Shown: piece after piece, positions 23,651 to 34,279 of the stretch | How positions within the stretch are numbered: the stretch's first letter is position 1 | Layout: each line of letters starts with the position of its first letter | Assembly (NCBI RefSeq): GCF_003171515.1 | Contig: NC_089394.1 | Coordinates: 1,736,001 to 1,800,000 of the forward strand | Direction: 5' to 3' | Source: Pyrenophora tritici-repentis | Taxonomy: Eukaryota > Ascomycota > Dothideomycetes > Pleosporales > Pleosporaceae | Length of the DNA: 64,000 nucleotides | Translations under genes and position numbers: made by a program | The notes under the pieces: generated by a model | Seen by the model: only the letters and a program-made list of their open reading frames with translations | Database searches by the model: none | Told to the model about the DNA's origin: nothing

Positions 23651-25494
23651 TTTGGTTTCGTTTGGTCAAGTTGAAGTATATGTTTTGGCCAAGGTGGATA
23701 GGTAAAGAATGACTTGAGTTTCCACGCGCGACTCTAGAATATATACACACCGTCTTCTCAGTCTCGTGAAAGGGGCGGCGGTTGTCAGCATCGTATTCGG
23801 GCTGCTTACTGTATCTCTCGTGTATGTACAGATCTGACAACACGAAAACTGACGTACTCAGAGTCTTTGTTAAAGCAAATTACCTCGGCTGAGGACACCG
23901 CCGAGTACGGTAAGCTCTGCAATTTCACAGGCGATCGAATGATTTTAGTACACGAGGGTTCTACATACGTCACGGAGAGGGCGGATGTCTGTGTACGTTT
24001 ACAAATTACGATACGAAAAAGTGAGTTCTGACACAGGTGTTGGTTGATGAAGGAGGCCACGAGCACTGGGACTAGACTTGCTTGTACTAGAAGACGTGTT
24101 CGCACGAGCAGCCGTGGGGTTGGGCGAGAGAGATGTTGAGATTATAATCACGATTACGAATTGTACATTGATATTGTCGCGAACAGCACATATGAGCGGT
24201 CTTGAAGTCCGGGTTCTTCGTAATCGTGGTCTGATGAGACTGACTGCGTATCTTCATGTTTGGATGGTATTGCACTGCTGAGCAGGAGATTTATGACGGT
24301 CGTTGAGGAAGGTAACGCAAGTTTTCGCTTATTGTAGTAAAACTATTCTTGCGTTCGATTGAGCTGTCAGCGTTGATGGGCATGTCAAGCTAATCTTGTA
24401 GTTGGCGCTTGGATCTGATGTGGGTATTGCGGTTGCCGTTCGGGATCTCCATGCCCAACAAGGGATACCATGCGATATGCTTCTTTAGGCTTTACCGTTC
24501 TTTTTCGATGGGTGTATTTTCCTCATGCGACGTAGACTTTTCCAGTTGCCGTTCTAGTGGTATTGTTTGCTGCAAAACCCAGTAGCTCAAGCATATTCTT
24601 GAGCCCTATAAGGTATCTACAATGATACTACACATGTTAAATCTGGAGTATACCTAAGCGCATACATCTACGATATGGGAAATAAGCCATGTTGGTTCGC
24701 AGACTGGTGACACTCTTACGCATACATGCGCTGGTTACCATGGCATCTCGTTCTGCAATATCGCAACATCGAGCGGCCTTCCAGATCCAATCCGGTCAGT
24801 TTGGTCGTGCTCATCCACTTGGCTCAGACAGAGAGATGTAACCTTTTCTTGGATCTCACGGCGAAAATAGCTTCTCTGCCAACGAGGAGAGTGCGAAGGC
24901 TGAATGGGGGAACATGAAGAGCTAGCATTGGTATCATACCGTAGAAGATAGACATGCTCCAACTCTATGAGATTCACTTGTGCCGACGGTGTACTTGCTG
25001 ATCATAGGACATGTGTTTATTTACACATGGAGTTCTAGTCGTGCTAATTGGAAGAAACGCGTTGTTTTGGACTCTGGGTTGATTTTAGATTTTGGAATGA
25101 AGGGAATTCATGATATAGCGGGGTATCTTTCACGTCGATACCTACGTACTTCAAGGACGAAGTTGCTAGAATTTGCTATCCCCGTTTTGGCCTAGATCGC
25201 CATGTCCGTGCCATAGTCAGTGCCGGTACCCCAGTAGGTTTGACATCAACCATCATCGATCTCCAGTAACAGGCCGCACCTATTCTCTTCGTCTCTGCGC
25301 CATTTACGCAGCGCACTTTCTGCTTCCTACTCCAGCGAATCCCCTCACAGACCTTGTATATCAGTGTGGTACAACTATTGCCTCGGCCTATCACCCGTGC
25401 GACCCACTCCGCACGCCAACGAAGCAACGGAGCTTCGCGCCTCGAGTCAACACCGCCGTACCTAGCCTTTACACTCCACACAACACATTACACC
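23651..25494. other. Gene-poor interval
   Basis: No reading frame longer than about 80 codons with an ATG and support. It holds the divergent promoters of the secreted protein gene and YPT7. Confidence 0.4.
23738..23746 (-). promoter_or_regulatory. TATA-like element of the secreted cysteine-rich gene
   Basis: AATATATAC on the plus strand, GTATATATT on the gene strand, about 90 nt before the start codon at 23650. Confidence 0.4.
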
Positions 25495-26414
25495 ATGGCG
25501 TCAAGGAAGAAGGTCCTCCTCAAGGTACTGCAGCTCTGCGTTAGATATGAGGAGCCACACTAATGCGCTCAGGTCATTATCCTCGGAGACAGCGGGGTCG
25601 GCAAGACCAGCTTGATGAACCAATATGTACGAATCACACCGCCATACGTCTGGGCTATACTGAGTACAAATACTTACACACTGGATAGGTCAACAAGAAG
25701 TTCAGCGCAAGCTACAAGGCAACCATCGGGGCCGATTTCCTCACAAAGGAAGTGCTAGTCGACGATAGACTGGTCACGATGCAGGTCGGTGTAGTCAACT
25801 CTTGTTGAAGCGATAAGCTAACAGCTCAGCTCTGGGACACGGCTGGTCAGGAACGTTTCCAATCGCTAGGTGTCGCCTTCTACCGTGGCGCCGACTGCTG
25901 CGTGCTTGTGTACGACGTGAATAACTCGAAGAGTTTCGATACCCTGGACAGCTGGAGGGACGAGTTTCTGGTTCAGGCCAGTCCTATGGATCCCGAGAGC
26001 TTCCCATTCGTATGTATATGCGTATCGATGGTCGGGGTATAATTACTGACTTGACAGGTCGTCATTGGAAACAAGATCGATGTGGAAGAGAGCAAACGAA
26101 TGGTAGATGCTTGATGCGCATATTTGATGCAACACAGCTAACGCTGGCAGATATCATCTAAACGTGCCATGACCTTTTGCCAATCCAAAGGCGGCATCCC
26201 CTACTTCGAGACGAGTGCAAAGGAAGCTATCAACGTGGAGCAAGCGTTTGAAGGTATATCAGAACCAACAACCCAACCCGATCATCGTCGGCTGACATGC
26301 ACAGTGATTGCACGACAAGCCTTGGCACAAGAAGACGTTGGTGACTTTAGCAACGACTTCCCCGAGACAATCCCGATCGATCTGAAGGGCAGCGAAGGCG
26401 GCTGCGCATGCTAG
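25495..26414 (+). CDS. YPT7: Rab7-type small GTPase Ypt7
   Basis: Rab GTPase of late endosome and vacuole that recruits HOPS for fusion. Seven exons: 25495-25524, 25573-25626, 25689-25784, 25830-26009, 26058-26102, 26151-26253, 26305-26414, giving exactly 205 residues. G1 GDSGVGKT at 15-22, effector loop [21 protein letters not shown] and ETSAKE are all intact. The C-terminus ends CAC, a double-prenylation motif used by Rab GGTase. The presence of seven short introns in so small a gene is common for this family in filamentous fungi. It shares the vacuole with Vac8 encoded 17 kb away, but there is no sign of co-regulation. Confidence 0.97.
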
Positions 26415-26982
26415 TAAGCCATGGCCTCACGAGCGTCGGCCATGAGAGCCGGCAGTGTAGCTCTACCTGCCGCGATGCCATGTTGCATTTGGAGTTGGTA
26501 TGGAGTCTGGTGTTTGACATGCTTCTACGTAGGAGCGTTCGGTATTCCTGTAATTCATCATCATCGGCTTTGATCTCTGATTGCCTCATCTATATAACTG
26601 CCAGAAACGATACGAATACATTTTAGCATATCCACTGTTTCTTCTTGGTGAAAACATGGCTTGGATTCGCGGCAGATGGAGATGGACGCATCGGCAGTGA
26701 TGACGTGGGGCTGTGGCTAAGCCGCCAAAGCCACGCATGGGTCTTCCTGAGACACTGAAACCCCCGACCAGTTCAGACACTTTCTGCGTGTCTCGCCAAA
26801 CTGCTGGTCACCACACCTAGTGAAGCTCTGCTTCATCTTTCGACACGACTAATTACATGGGCACCCGCACCCCGTCACATGCCTCGACACGATTTCCAAC
26901 GGTGAACCTGCTTGTTGCCGAAGACCCTCCTTGATCTAGGTCGCGACACCCTGTGCATTCATTATAGTGGCTTGCGCCCAAC
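26415..26982. other. Intergenic spacer
   Basis: YPT7 3' region and transporter promoter. No feature recognised. Confidence 0.4.
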
Positions 26983-28524
26983 ATGATACCGAGGCGAGAA
27001 GAGCTCGTCGAGACGACACCGCTCAGTCCGCGTGTTAGCAATGAGTCGGACGTGAGCGAATACCTACACGGAGAGGACTTTCTGGACAGCCCGGCGAGCG
27101 AAGTCAGTCAGTGGACCGAAGGGGGGAAGGGGCCCGCGAGTGCTTGGACAGCAAAACTGAGGCATGCCGTGGGCATAGCGCTCCTACTCGCGACAGTGCT
27201 GTTATGGACAGCGAGTAATTTCCTCGCCAGTGTACGTTTATCTCAAGTTGGCGCGCGACCATGGTCGCACATGTCTATGTGAGGAACGGCCGGACTAATG
27301 CACGCGCAGACGATATTCGCAGACAACTCGTATTCAAAGCCGTACCTAGTAACCTACGTAAACACGACCTTCTTCGTCATACCCCTAATCCCCATGTTCG
27401 TCCACCACCTATGGGTCGACCGTCACCGGCCCAGCGCGCGCCAACCCGGACAGCCCCTCACAGCGCATGTACGCGATCTCCTGCAGCGACGAGCAGGCAA
27501 ATGGAAACTCCTCCGTGAACACGAATCCCGCTCTTCGTCGCGGGCCTCCAACAAAAGCCGCAACGACGAAGCCGCAGAAGTCCTCTTATCATCCTCGCTA
27601 CATACATCGCAGGACTCGCGCGAGGCGCCACACAAGGAGCACGAAGCAGACGAAGGACTAACATTACAAGACACAGCCAAACTAGCCCTAGAATTCTGCC
27701 TCCTCTGGTTCCTTGCAAACTACTTCGCCGCCGCCTGTCTCGAATACACGACCGTCGCCAGCTCCACGATCCTAGCGTCTACCTCGAGTATCTGGACGCT
27801 GCTCCTCGGCTCCCTTATGCGCGTCGAGCGCTTCACCCTGCTAAAGCTCATCGGCGTCTTGGCATCGCTCGGCGGCGTGGCACTCATTTCCATGGTCGAT
27901 GTGTCTGGCGAAACGGACGAAAACCGGGGTAGCTTCCCGCACAAGACGCCCCGCGAACTGGCTATTGGCGATGTCATGGCGTTTGTGTCGGCCGCGCTGT
28001 ATGGCTTCTACACTGTGTTTATGAAGGCAAAGATTGGCGATGAGACAAAGGTTAACATGCCTCTTTTCTTCGGTCTCGTTGGGTTGAGTAATGTTATGCT
28101 ACTCTGGCCTGGTTTCATCATCCTCCATCTTACGGGTATCGAGACGTTTGAACTTCCGCCTACATCTCGCATCCTCAATATCGTCCTCATCAATAGCGCC
28201 TCCTCGCTGGTATCCGACTTTTGCTGGGCCTACGCTATGCTTCTCACCTCGCCGCTCATCGTCACCGTAGGTCTCAGTTTGACTATTCCGTGCAGTTTGG
28301 TCGGGCAAATGGTGCTGGATGCGCAGTATGCGTCTGCGTTGTATTGGGTTGGTGCGGCCATTATGGTGCTTTCGTTTTTGTTTATCAATCATGAGGATCG
28401 CAAGGATGAGGCGCAAGGACTGCAGAGTCAGGGCGCTGATGGCGTGGTGACGGATGCTAGGGGCAGCTTTCAGGGATTACGGCAGAGTTTGGGTAGTCGA
28501 CGGAATTCCAGATCGGATGTTTGA
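26983..28524 (+). CDS. DMT-superfamily transporter (SLC35F5/THI74-like)
   Basis: Multispanning membrane protein of the drug/metabolite transporter superfamily. Exons 26983-27231 and 27310-28524, giving 487 residues. An ~60-residue cytosolic head is followed by a first membrane helix (AVGIALLLATVLLWTASNFLAS), which the intron immediately follows. Then come TIFADNSYSKPYLVTYVNT, a motif recalling SLC35F5 and yeast YML018C/THI74, a long hydrophilic loop (residues about 130-200) and about eight further helices in the EamA pattern. The tail is hydrophilic. The substrate is unknown; THI74 itself is only linked to thiamine by expression. Confidence is high for family, low for cargo. Confidence 0.85.
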
Positions 28525-28793
28525 AGGGCTGTGGGTGTGGGTATCTTTAAGATGGCGTTTAGAGGCGTGAGAAGGGTCTGGGCATTTACCTCGAGGGGGC
28601 ATTACTCGGTAGAGTCAGTCACACTGTTCTGGAGCATTTGGTGGCATTGCATATGGTCTATTTCTTTCCCAAGTCTGTTCTTTAAGCGAATCCAACCTGA
28701 TTTCATTTCATGTTAGACTTTCCATAGGGTATCATGAGTGGCCTATCTCCATCCACCTAACACATTTTCCACATCCCTTCAACCTCTACTCCC

Positions 28794-30173
28794 TTAATCC
28801 CTCCTTCCACCACCACCACCTCGACTATACTTCCCCTTCCCCTTATTCCACTTGTTCCTGCCCCCACCCCTGTAACCCCTCTCGCGATCCTCCTCCCTCT
28901 CCTCCGCCAACCTCTCCTTCTTCTTCGCCTCCCATTTCTCCTCATCTTCTAATTCTTCCGCCTCCCAGCCCTCTTCTTGCATGAAATCTTCCAGCTGCTT
29001 CTGCAGCACAGGCTCCCATTTCGCGGGGTCTTCCAGGTCAGAGTACTCCAGCACATTTTTGTTGAGCGTGTAGGCGCCTTGGCGGGAGCGGATAAGCGAG
29101 GACATGAGGCCGAGTGAGGAACAGGCGAGGCCCAGGTCGTGGCAGAGGGAGCGCACGTAGAAACCGGATGTTACTGTCATGCGGAGGCGGGCGGCGGGGG
29201 GTTGGGGATGTGGTTCGGATTCAGCTGGGGGAGGGGCAGGGTCGGTGGGTTCGGTTGAAGTAGGAACGGGGTCTACGGGTTCGGTTGTCGAGTCGTTGGG
29301 AGGTTCCGAAGTTTCTTCCTCTGCTGTTTCGACGGGGATTTCTTCTGATGGCAAGGCGCCAGACATGGCAGGCTCAGTGTCTGATTTTGGCATCTTGGGC
29401 TGTTTCCCAGCACCTTCGACGCTGTCGCTCTCTGGTGACCGCTCTCGCTTCCGTCCTTTTCTCGCCGTGGTATCAGCGTATTTCTTGGCGTCTTCTGCTC
29501 TTATACCCATGAGTTTCTTCGCGCCCTCCATCTCCTCGCCTCCCACCTCTTCCTTGGGCCACGCAAACTCGTGACTTCCAGGCTCCAACCACTCCACCAG
29601 CTCCAGCTCTTCCACCTCGACTGGCCGCGCAGCTACCTCTGGGATATCGCCACCTGCTCTCGCGTACTCGTACATTTTCTTCCCGTCCACCTTGAGTGCG
29701 GAAAAGACGCTTGGTTTCTGTAGGATCTTGCCGCGGAACTGCGCCAGTCTCTCCTCTACCAACTCTTTCGTGACATGCTCGTAGGGTGCTTTGCTGACTA
29801 CTTTGCCCACGGCGTCGTAGCTGTCTGTCGCCGCGCCGAATAGGACAACGCATTCGTATGTTTTTGTGCATTCGAGGAAGCGTTGTAAGCACTTTGTACC
29901 CTTGCCCATTCCGACTATCAGGACACCAGTAGCCATTGGATCGAGAGTGCCGCCATGGCCGAGCTTCACTTTCAGATTGTTGATGTGCTTTTGCTTTGCT
30001 TGACTAAGTATTAGACTGCGTTTTTGCGACTCCAGCCATGGTGCAAAGAGCGAGGAGCGGGAGAAGTGTTCTTGAAGGTCGCGCAGGACGCCGGCAGATG
30101 AGGCCCATTGCGGCTTGTTGATGGCGAAGATTCCCTCGAGCACCTTTGGATTCGACTTTGTGGAAGTAGCCAT
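28794..30173 (-). CDS. PUS4: tRNA pseudouridine-55 synthase (TruB/Pus4)
   Basis: Isomerises U55 in the T loop of cytosolic and mitochondrial tRNAs. Single exon, 459 residues from ATG 30173. The TruB core is clear: GIFAINKPQWASSAGVL, then GHGGTLDPMATGVL with catalytic Asp78, TKTYECVVLFGAATDSYD, and a KPSVFSALKVDGKKMYEYAR block. Later FYVRSLCHDLG is the conserved C-terminal catalytic element. An acidic, Pro/Thr-rich insertion sits between these halves (about residues 255-345). The C-terminus is Arg/Gly-rich. An in-frame ATG at 30209 would add 12 residues (MSFALTTIKRAT), a basic, hydroxylated leader that could target mitochondria. Dual starts would fit the dual location of Pus4, but that is inference. 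Confidence 0.92.
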   Translation of the reverse strand: MATSTKSNPKVLEGIFAINKPQWASSAGVLRDLQEHFSRSSLFAPWLESQKRSLILSQAKQKHINNLKVKLGHGGTLDPMATGVLIVGMGKGTKCLQRFLECTKTYECVVLFGAATDSYDAVGKVVSKAPYEHVTKELVEERLAQFRGKILQKPSVFSALKVDGKKMYEYARAGGDIPEVAARPVEVEELELVEWLEPGSHEFAWPKEEVGGEEMEGAKKLMGIRAEDAKKYADTTARKGRKRERSPESDSVEGAGKQPKMPKSDTEPAMSGALPSEEIPVETAEEETSEPPNDSTTEPVDPVPTSTEPTDPAPPPAESEPHPQPPAARLRMTVTSGFYVRSLCHDLGLACSSLGLMSSLIRSRQGAYTLNKNVLEYSDLEDPAKWEPVLQKQLEDFMQEEGWEAEELEDEEKWEAKKKERLAEEREEDRERGYRGGGRNKWNKGKGKYSRGGGGGRRD

Positions 30174-30209
30174 CGTTGCGCGTTTAATTGTAGTCAGCGC
30201 AAAGGACAT

Positions 30210-30723
30210 TAGTGGGCGTTCGACATGTGGAAAGCACAAGTGAAGGCAGACAATTCGGAGCTTGCGCAAGCTTTACTTCATTTCCGAAGCTCCACTGACA
30301 GTGTGGGTATGTAAGCACCTATAGGCGTGTTTGGCGACTACAGTGGCCGTCATACAGTGGTATGTCAAGTATTTCATGACACCCTGGTGGCTCTGTTCCG
30401 AAAATCTGCGCCAAGCCGGAAGCTGTGCTAGCTAGCGGGCGATCATCTCACATGTTTCCACGGCTCAAGTGGATCTCAACCTTGGTTGTCAACTTAATAA
30501 TAATAATAATCTCTGTACCAGAGTTCACCTTTATGAGTGCTGGTCAACTTTGCATGGTACTTTTGCCTGGAGATTGGAGAGGATAAATTTCGTGCAGTGC
30601 GCTCCTTCTCTGTTTCTCCCCTGCGCTCCCTCTCCCTCTCTGTTTTCTCCCCAGTCAGTCTAAACCTTCTACAACTGCTCGCCCATACGCCTCTGCAAAA
30701 CCGACTTGCACCCTACCGACGCC
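30210..30723. other. Bidirectional promoter region with MITE-like copy
   Basis: Divergent spacer between PUS4 and the J-protein gene. It contains a repeat copy (30295-30377), a (TAA)5-6 microsatellite at about 30493-30510, and a CT-rich leader at 30600-30660 typical of fungal promoters. Confidence 0.5.
30295..30377 (+). repeat. Dispersed MITE-like repeat, copy 1
   Basis: TGACAGTGTGGGTATGTAAG .. ACAGTGG .. TATGTCAAGTATTTCAT parallels 32172-32250 in the same orientation over its whole length. The right terminal repeat is intact; the left end is degraded. Confidence 0.55.
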
Positions 30724-32079
30724 ATGGCAGAGGTCAACAAGGACCTCCAGAATCTGGCGAAGTCCTCCACAGAGGATTTTTACGAGCTCCTCGGCGTACC
30801 CTTTGACGCCAATGAAGCCACCATCAAGAAAGCATATCGCAAAGTTTCCATACGCTATCACCCCGACAAGAACCCCGACAACAAAGATGCCGCCGACCGC
30901 TTCATCTACCTGGGCTGGGCCCGCGACATCCTCATCGACGAAACCCTAAAAGGCGAATACGATCGCGCGCGCGCACGGCGGCGAGAAAAGGCGTTGAAAG
31001 ATGACCTCCTCGACAGCCGACGCCGCGCAATGAAGGAAGACCTAGAACGCCGCGAACACGAAGCAGAACGCGCGCGTCAAAACCTCAAGCGTAAGGGCGG
31101 CGTAGAAGTCTACACCGAAGCCGAGCGCCGCGAACTAGAAAAGCTAGGCGAAGCCGAGTGCGAACGCATGGCTGAGAACAACAAGCGCCGCCGCCGCGAA
31201 CTCACGGAGCGCAGGGAAAAACAGCGCAAAGAATATGAAGAAGCATCTTTCGTCGCCGCACCCCCGAAACCAGGCCAAACCTCTGAAATCTCCCGCTCAG
31301 TAAAACTCGTCTTCACTCGCTCCCCCACCTCCCCGCCCACCCTCGCATGGGACGCATCTACCATCGAAACCATGTTCTCCAAATACGGAAAAGTCCAACA
31401 CGTTATCGCGGGCAAAGACAAGAAGGTGCGGATTCCGGGCGAGAAACACAGGATACATGTTGTTAGTTTCTTCGTCGTTTATACGAGGTTGGATCATGCG
31501 TATGAGGCTGTGTTGGAGGCGAAGACGGATTTCCCCGGCCTGGATGGTGTTAGCTGGGCGGCTGGTGAGCCGGATTGCTTGAAAGCGCCACGCGACATGG
31601 GCGGTAACAAGGGCTTCGGCGGTGGTGCAACGCCATTGGACACGCCTAGTCCTGAGGAGGTTACGATAATGAGGCTGAAGCAGGCGGAGAAGAAGAGGTT
31701 AGAGGAGCAGATACGGAGGCCGGAGGCTGCTAAGGAATCCTCCAGGGCGCCAGCCGGTGTTGGCAGCAATGACTCCGGTGGAACACCATTGCGACCATTA
31801 GGAAAGCCCCAGTATACCTTTGAGGGTACGATGGCGAGGGTGAGGCAGGCGGCGTTGGAGCAGGAGAGGGCGAAGAGGTTGAAGGAGCAGATACGGAGGC
31901 AGGAGGCGGGTGAGGAACCGGCGGATGAGGAACAGGCGCCTAGCCTCGAGGCAAGACCGCCATCTCGATCTGGACTGCCCATCTGTCCCTCCTTTAAGCC
32001 AAAGAAGCCCGTGGAGAAGAAGAGGTTGGAGGAGCAGATACGGAAGCAGGACGCGGCTGAGGATGAGGATGCGGTATGA
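30724..32079 (+). CDS. J-domain protein with RRM (Cwc23/DNAJC17-like)
   Basis: Hsp70 co-chaperone of the spliceosome-linked Cwc23/DNAJC17 group. Single exon, 451 residues. The J domain covers about residues 17-85 with HPD at 46-48 (RYHPDKNPDNKD). It is followed by a long charged helix (about 85-195, rich in Glu/Arg), then an RRM-like fold at about 205-290 (VKLVFTRS .. FSKYGKVQHVIAG .. VVSFFVVYTRLDHAYEAV). The tail contains three copies of a (K)KRLEEQIRRxEA unit separated by Pro/Gly-rich spacers. The ATG at 30724 sits in CGCCATGGC, a good context. The link to splicing is by family analogy only. Confidence 0.88.
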   Translation: MAEVNKDLQNLAKSSTEDFYELLGVPFDANEATIKKAYRKVSIRYHPDKNPDNKDAADRFIYLGWARDILIDETLKGEYDRARARRREKALKDDLLDSRRRAMKEDLERREHEAERARQNLKRKGGVEVYTEAERRELEKLGEAECERMAENNKRRRRELTERREKQRKEYEEASFVAAPPKPGQTSEISRSVKLVFTRSPTSPPTLAWDASTIETMFSKYGKVQHVIAGKDKKVRIPGEKHRIHVVSFFVVYTRLDHAYEAVLEAKTDFPGLDGVSWAAGEPDCLKAPRDMGGNKGFGGGATPLDTPSPEEVTIMRLKQAEKKRLEEQIRRPEAAKESSRAPAGVGSNDSGGTPLRPLGKPQYTFEGTMARVRQAALEQERAKRLKEQIRRQEAGEEPADEEQAPSLEARPPSRSGLPICPSFKPKKPVEKKRLEEQIRKQDAAEDEDAV

Positions 32080-32379
32080 TGATGATAGTGATGATTTGTA
32101 TTCTTCAGCGCTGGGTTTAGCATGATACTCACGCATTGTTTTGGTATCGTACATAGGTATTATGAAATACTTGACAGTGTGCGTAAACACCTAATATGCG
32201 TGTCTGGTGAGTACAGTGACCTTTTTCTACTGGTATGTCTAGTATTTCATGACCAGGGTGATAACATAATTCAATTGCTATCACTCCACACACTACAAGA
32301 CACGTAAGATGTATTCTCACAAACGTCCACGTCTAAACCCATGGCTACAACCTTTGTTTAACCCCCCACTCCCCGCCTA
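32080..32379. other. Convergent 3' spacer holding a MITE-like element
   Basis: Lies between the J-protein stop and the NAD kinase stop. Apart from the inverted-repeat element at 32162-32250, nothing is recognised. Confidence 0.45.
32162..32250. mobile_element. MITE-like element, copy 2
   Basis: 89 bp bounded by ATGAAATACTTGACA (32162-32176) and its inverse TGTCTAGTATTTCAT (32236-32250), 14 of 15 matching. It has no coding capacity. It is related in sequence and orientation to 30295-30377. Target-site duplication not clear. Confidence 0.6.
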
Positions 32380-34025
32380 CTACGAACTCCACTCCTTAAA
32401 CGCCTTCTGCTTCTGTCTACTGTTCCAATTCAGCGTGCGACTAATACTATCAATCCAATCCGTCCTCGTCTTATTCAGTGGGAGCACACTCGGAAACGGG
32501 AATCGACTAGCACTAATCGTCACATAGTCACCTGGTTTAAGCTCGACGCGTTCTCTGCCGTCGAAACTAGCCCACGAGCTCGTTCGCGCATCATACGGCA
32601 CACCGCAGCGGAGGACAATAGTGTCGGGGAGGATGATGGGGCGGAACGAGAGCGTGTGTGCGCAGATTGCTGTGACGAGGACGACGGGGTTGTCTGGGTG
32701 GCAGAGGGAGCCACCGGCTGCGAGGTTGTATGCTGTGGAGCCTGTGGGGGTGGAGACGCATATTCCGTCTGCTTGGACCGTGGTGAAGTGTTCGTCGTCG
32801 CCGAAGAGTTCAATCGACGACATTGTGGGGTTTGGCCCGCGGTCGACGACTACTTCGTTTAGGATGTTGTGGGTTCCGTCGGATATGTGGGTATGGTGGT
32901 CGTCGCATTCCTCGCCGATGAGCTCTTCTACTAGATCACGGCCTTTGCCGTCGCGTTTCTGCGTTCGCATGATGGTGGCTTCGAAGCGGAGACGGAGGCT
33001 CACGGTGATGCCGTCTGCGAAGGCGGTCGAGAGGGATTGGGGGTAGAGCTCGAAATCGAACTTTGTGAGGAAGCCGAGAGAGCCTAGGGAGAATGCAATT
33101 GTTGGTGGAACAATGCGCTGGAAGAGCCATGAGGCGTAAAGGACCGTGCCGTCGCCTCCAAGCTACGCTCATGTTAGTAACTGTATGTGTATGTTTCCTA
33201 AAGCGTGTGTATCTTACCGCCAGAATGATATCGAAGGTTTGCGGCCTTTTGGCGCACATCTCATTCGTCCAGAACTTGAGACGACCCTTGAAATCCTCCT
33301 TTTCCAACAGTCCTGCCGCATCGAAAATGTCATTATCCTGTAGTGTCTGTTCCACATACACTGTATAATCCTTGCTCTTCGTCAGAAGCCAATCCGTGAC
33401 TTCGCGCGAGTTCTTAACCAAAGCCTCGTCATGCGCCTTGCCCAAGATGAAGATGTTCTTCACATGTAATTTGAGCCGAATCTGCGACAGTTTCTTGGAA
33501 AGCTCTCGTATCCCAAATGCCATGTCTGATAGCTCCTTCTTTGTCAACAACCGTGAGTGTTCCGTCTGCTCGGCGCGCGTCGTCTGTGAGTCCTTGTCCA
33601 CGCGCCTCTCTTGCGCTAATCCCTCATACGACTGCGAGTGGTCCTTGACTGGAACCCCATCCTGTTTCTCTAGTAATGAGTGAACGATACAGGCGGTTGT
33701 ACGGCGGCCGTTTTCGGGACGAGATGTCATTTTGCCTGGGATTGGCGCGAGGGAAGCTTTGCGGCGCCGACTGTGGTATCCGCCTTCGAAGACTACCTGA
33801 GTTTTCCTCTCAGTATAAGAATACAGGCTCTAGTGGGGTACGTACCTCTAGCGCATCGTCATGGCTGTTTACGCTGGCAATACTCTTGGAGTCTTGGTCA
33901 CCTGCAAGCTCACTCTCAATAAGGAAGTTAGTCTCAACGCATCGTTATGACGTCTGAGAGGCCTTAGCTACCTCGATCGCTTCTTGCACGCCAGGACTGA
34001 GCTGGTCGAAATAACTTGCCGCCAT
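32380..34025 (-). CDS. NAD kinase
   Basis: Phosphorylates NAD+ (or NADH) to NADP(H). Four exons on the minus strand: 34025-33972, 33914-33846, 33796-33218, 33162-32380, giving 494 residues with every junction in phase 0. The catalytic GGDGT is at residues 236-240, directly after intron 3. Also present are the family elements SLGSLGFLTKFDFE, HNILNEVVVDRG, DGICVSTPTGSTAYNLAAGG and HTLSFRPIILPD. The N-terminal 200 residues are regulatory-like, with KKLSQIRLKLHVKNIFI leading into the fold. The two small first exons (18 and 23 codons) are placed by ATG, GT-AG borders and uninterrupted frame. A shorter start at 33730 (MTSRPENG) is possible. Resembles Utr1-type cytosolic kinases; I see no clear mitochondrial leader. 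Confidence 0.88.
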
Positions 34026-34279
34026 AATTAAGATATGCAAGCAGGAAAGCAATTGAGGGTTCAAAAGCTGTCGCTAGTGTTTTACACTCTTTGTAGCGTG
34101 TGGTGCGCAATGTTGTGAGTACAAGAAGTGGCCCACTTTCCGAGGGGCAGGCATTGTCCCGCCTAGTGCCAATCACGTCCGCCAGACTGATGACATCAGC
34201 AATGAGCATTCTTACTCAAGCCCTAGTCTATCAATCACGACAGACTTTGCCTTGATAATCTGGCTGACTGGGAAATGAC

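Noticed and set aside
33730..33730. NAD kinase start at MTSRPENG
   Set aside because: Not excluded, but two in-frame upstream exons with good splice sites extend the protein to ATG 34025.
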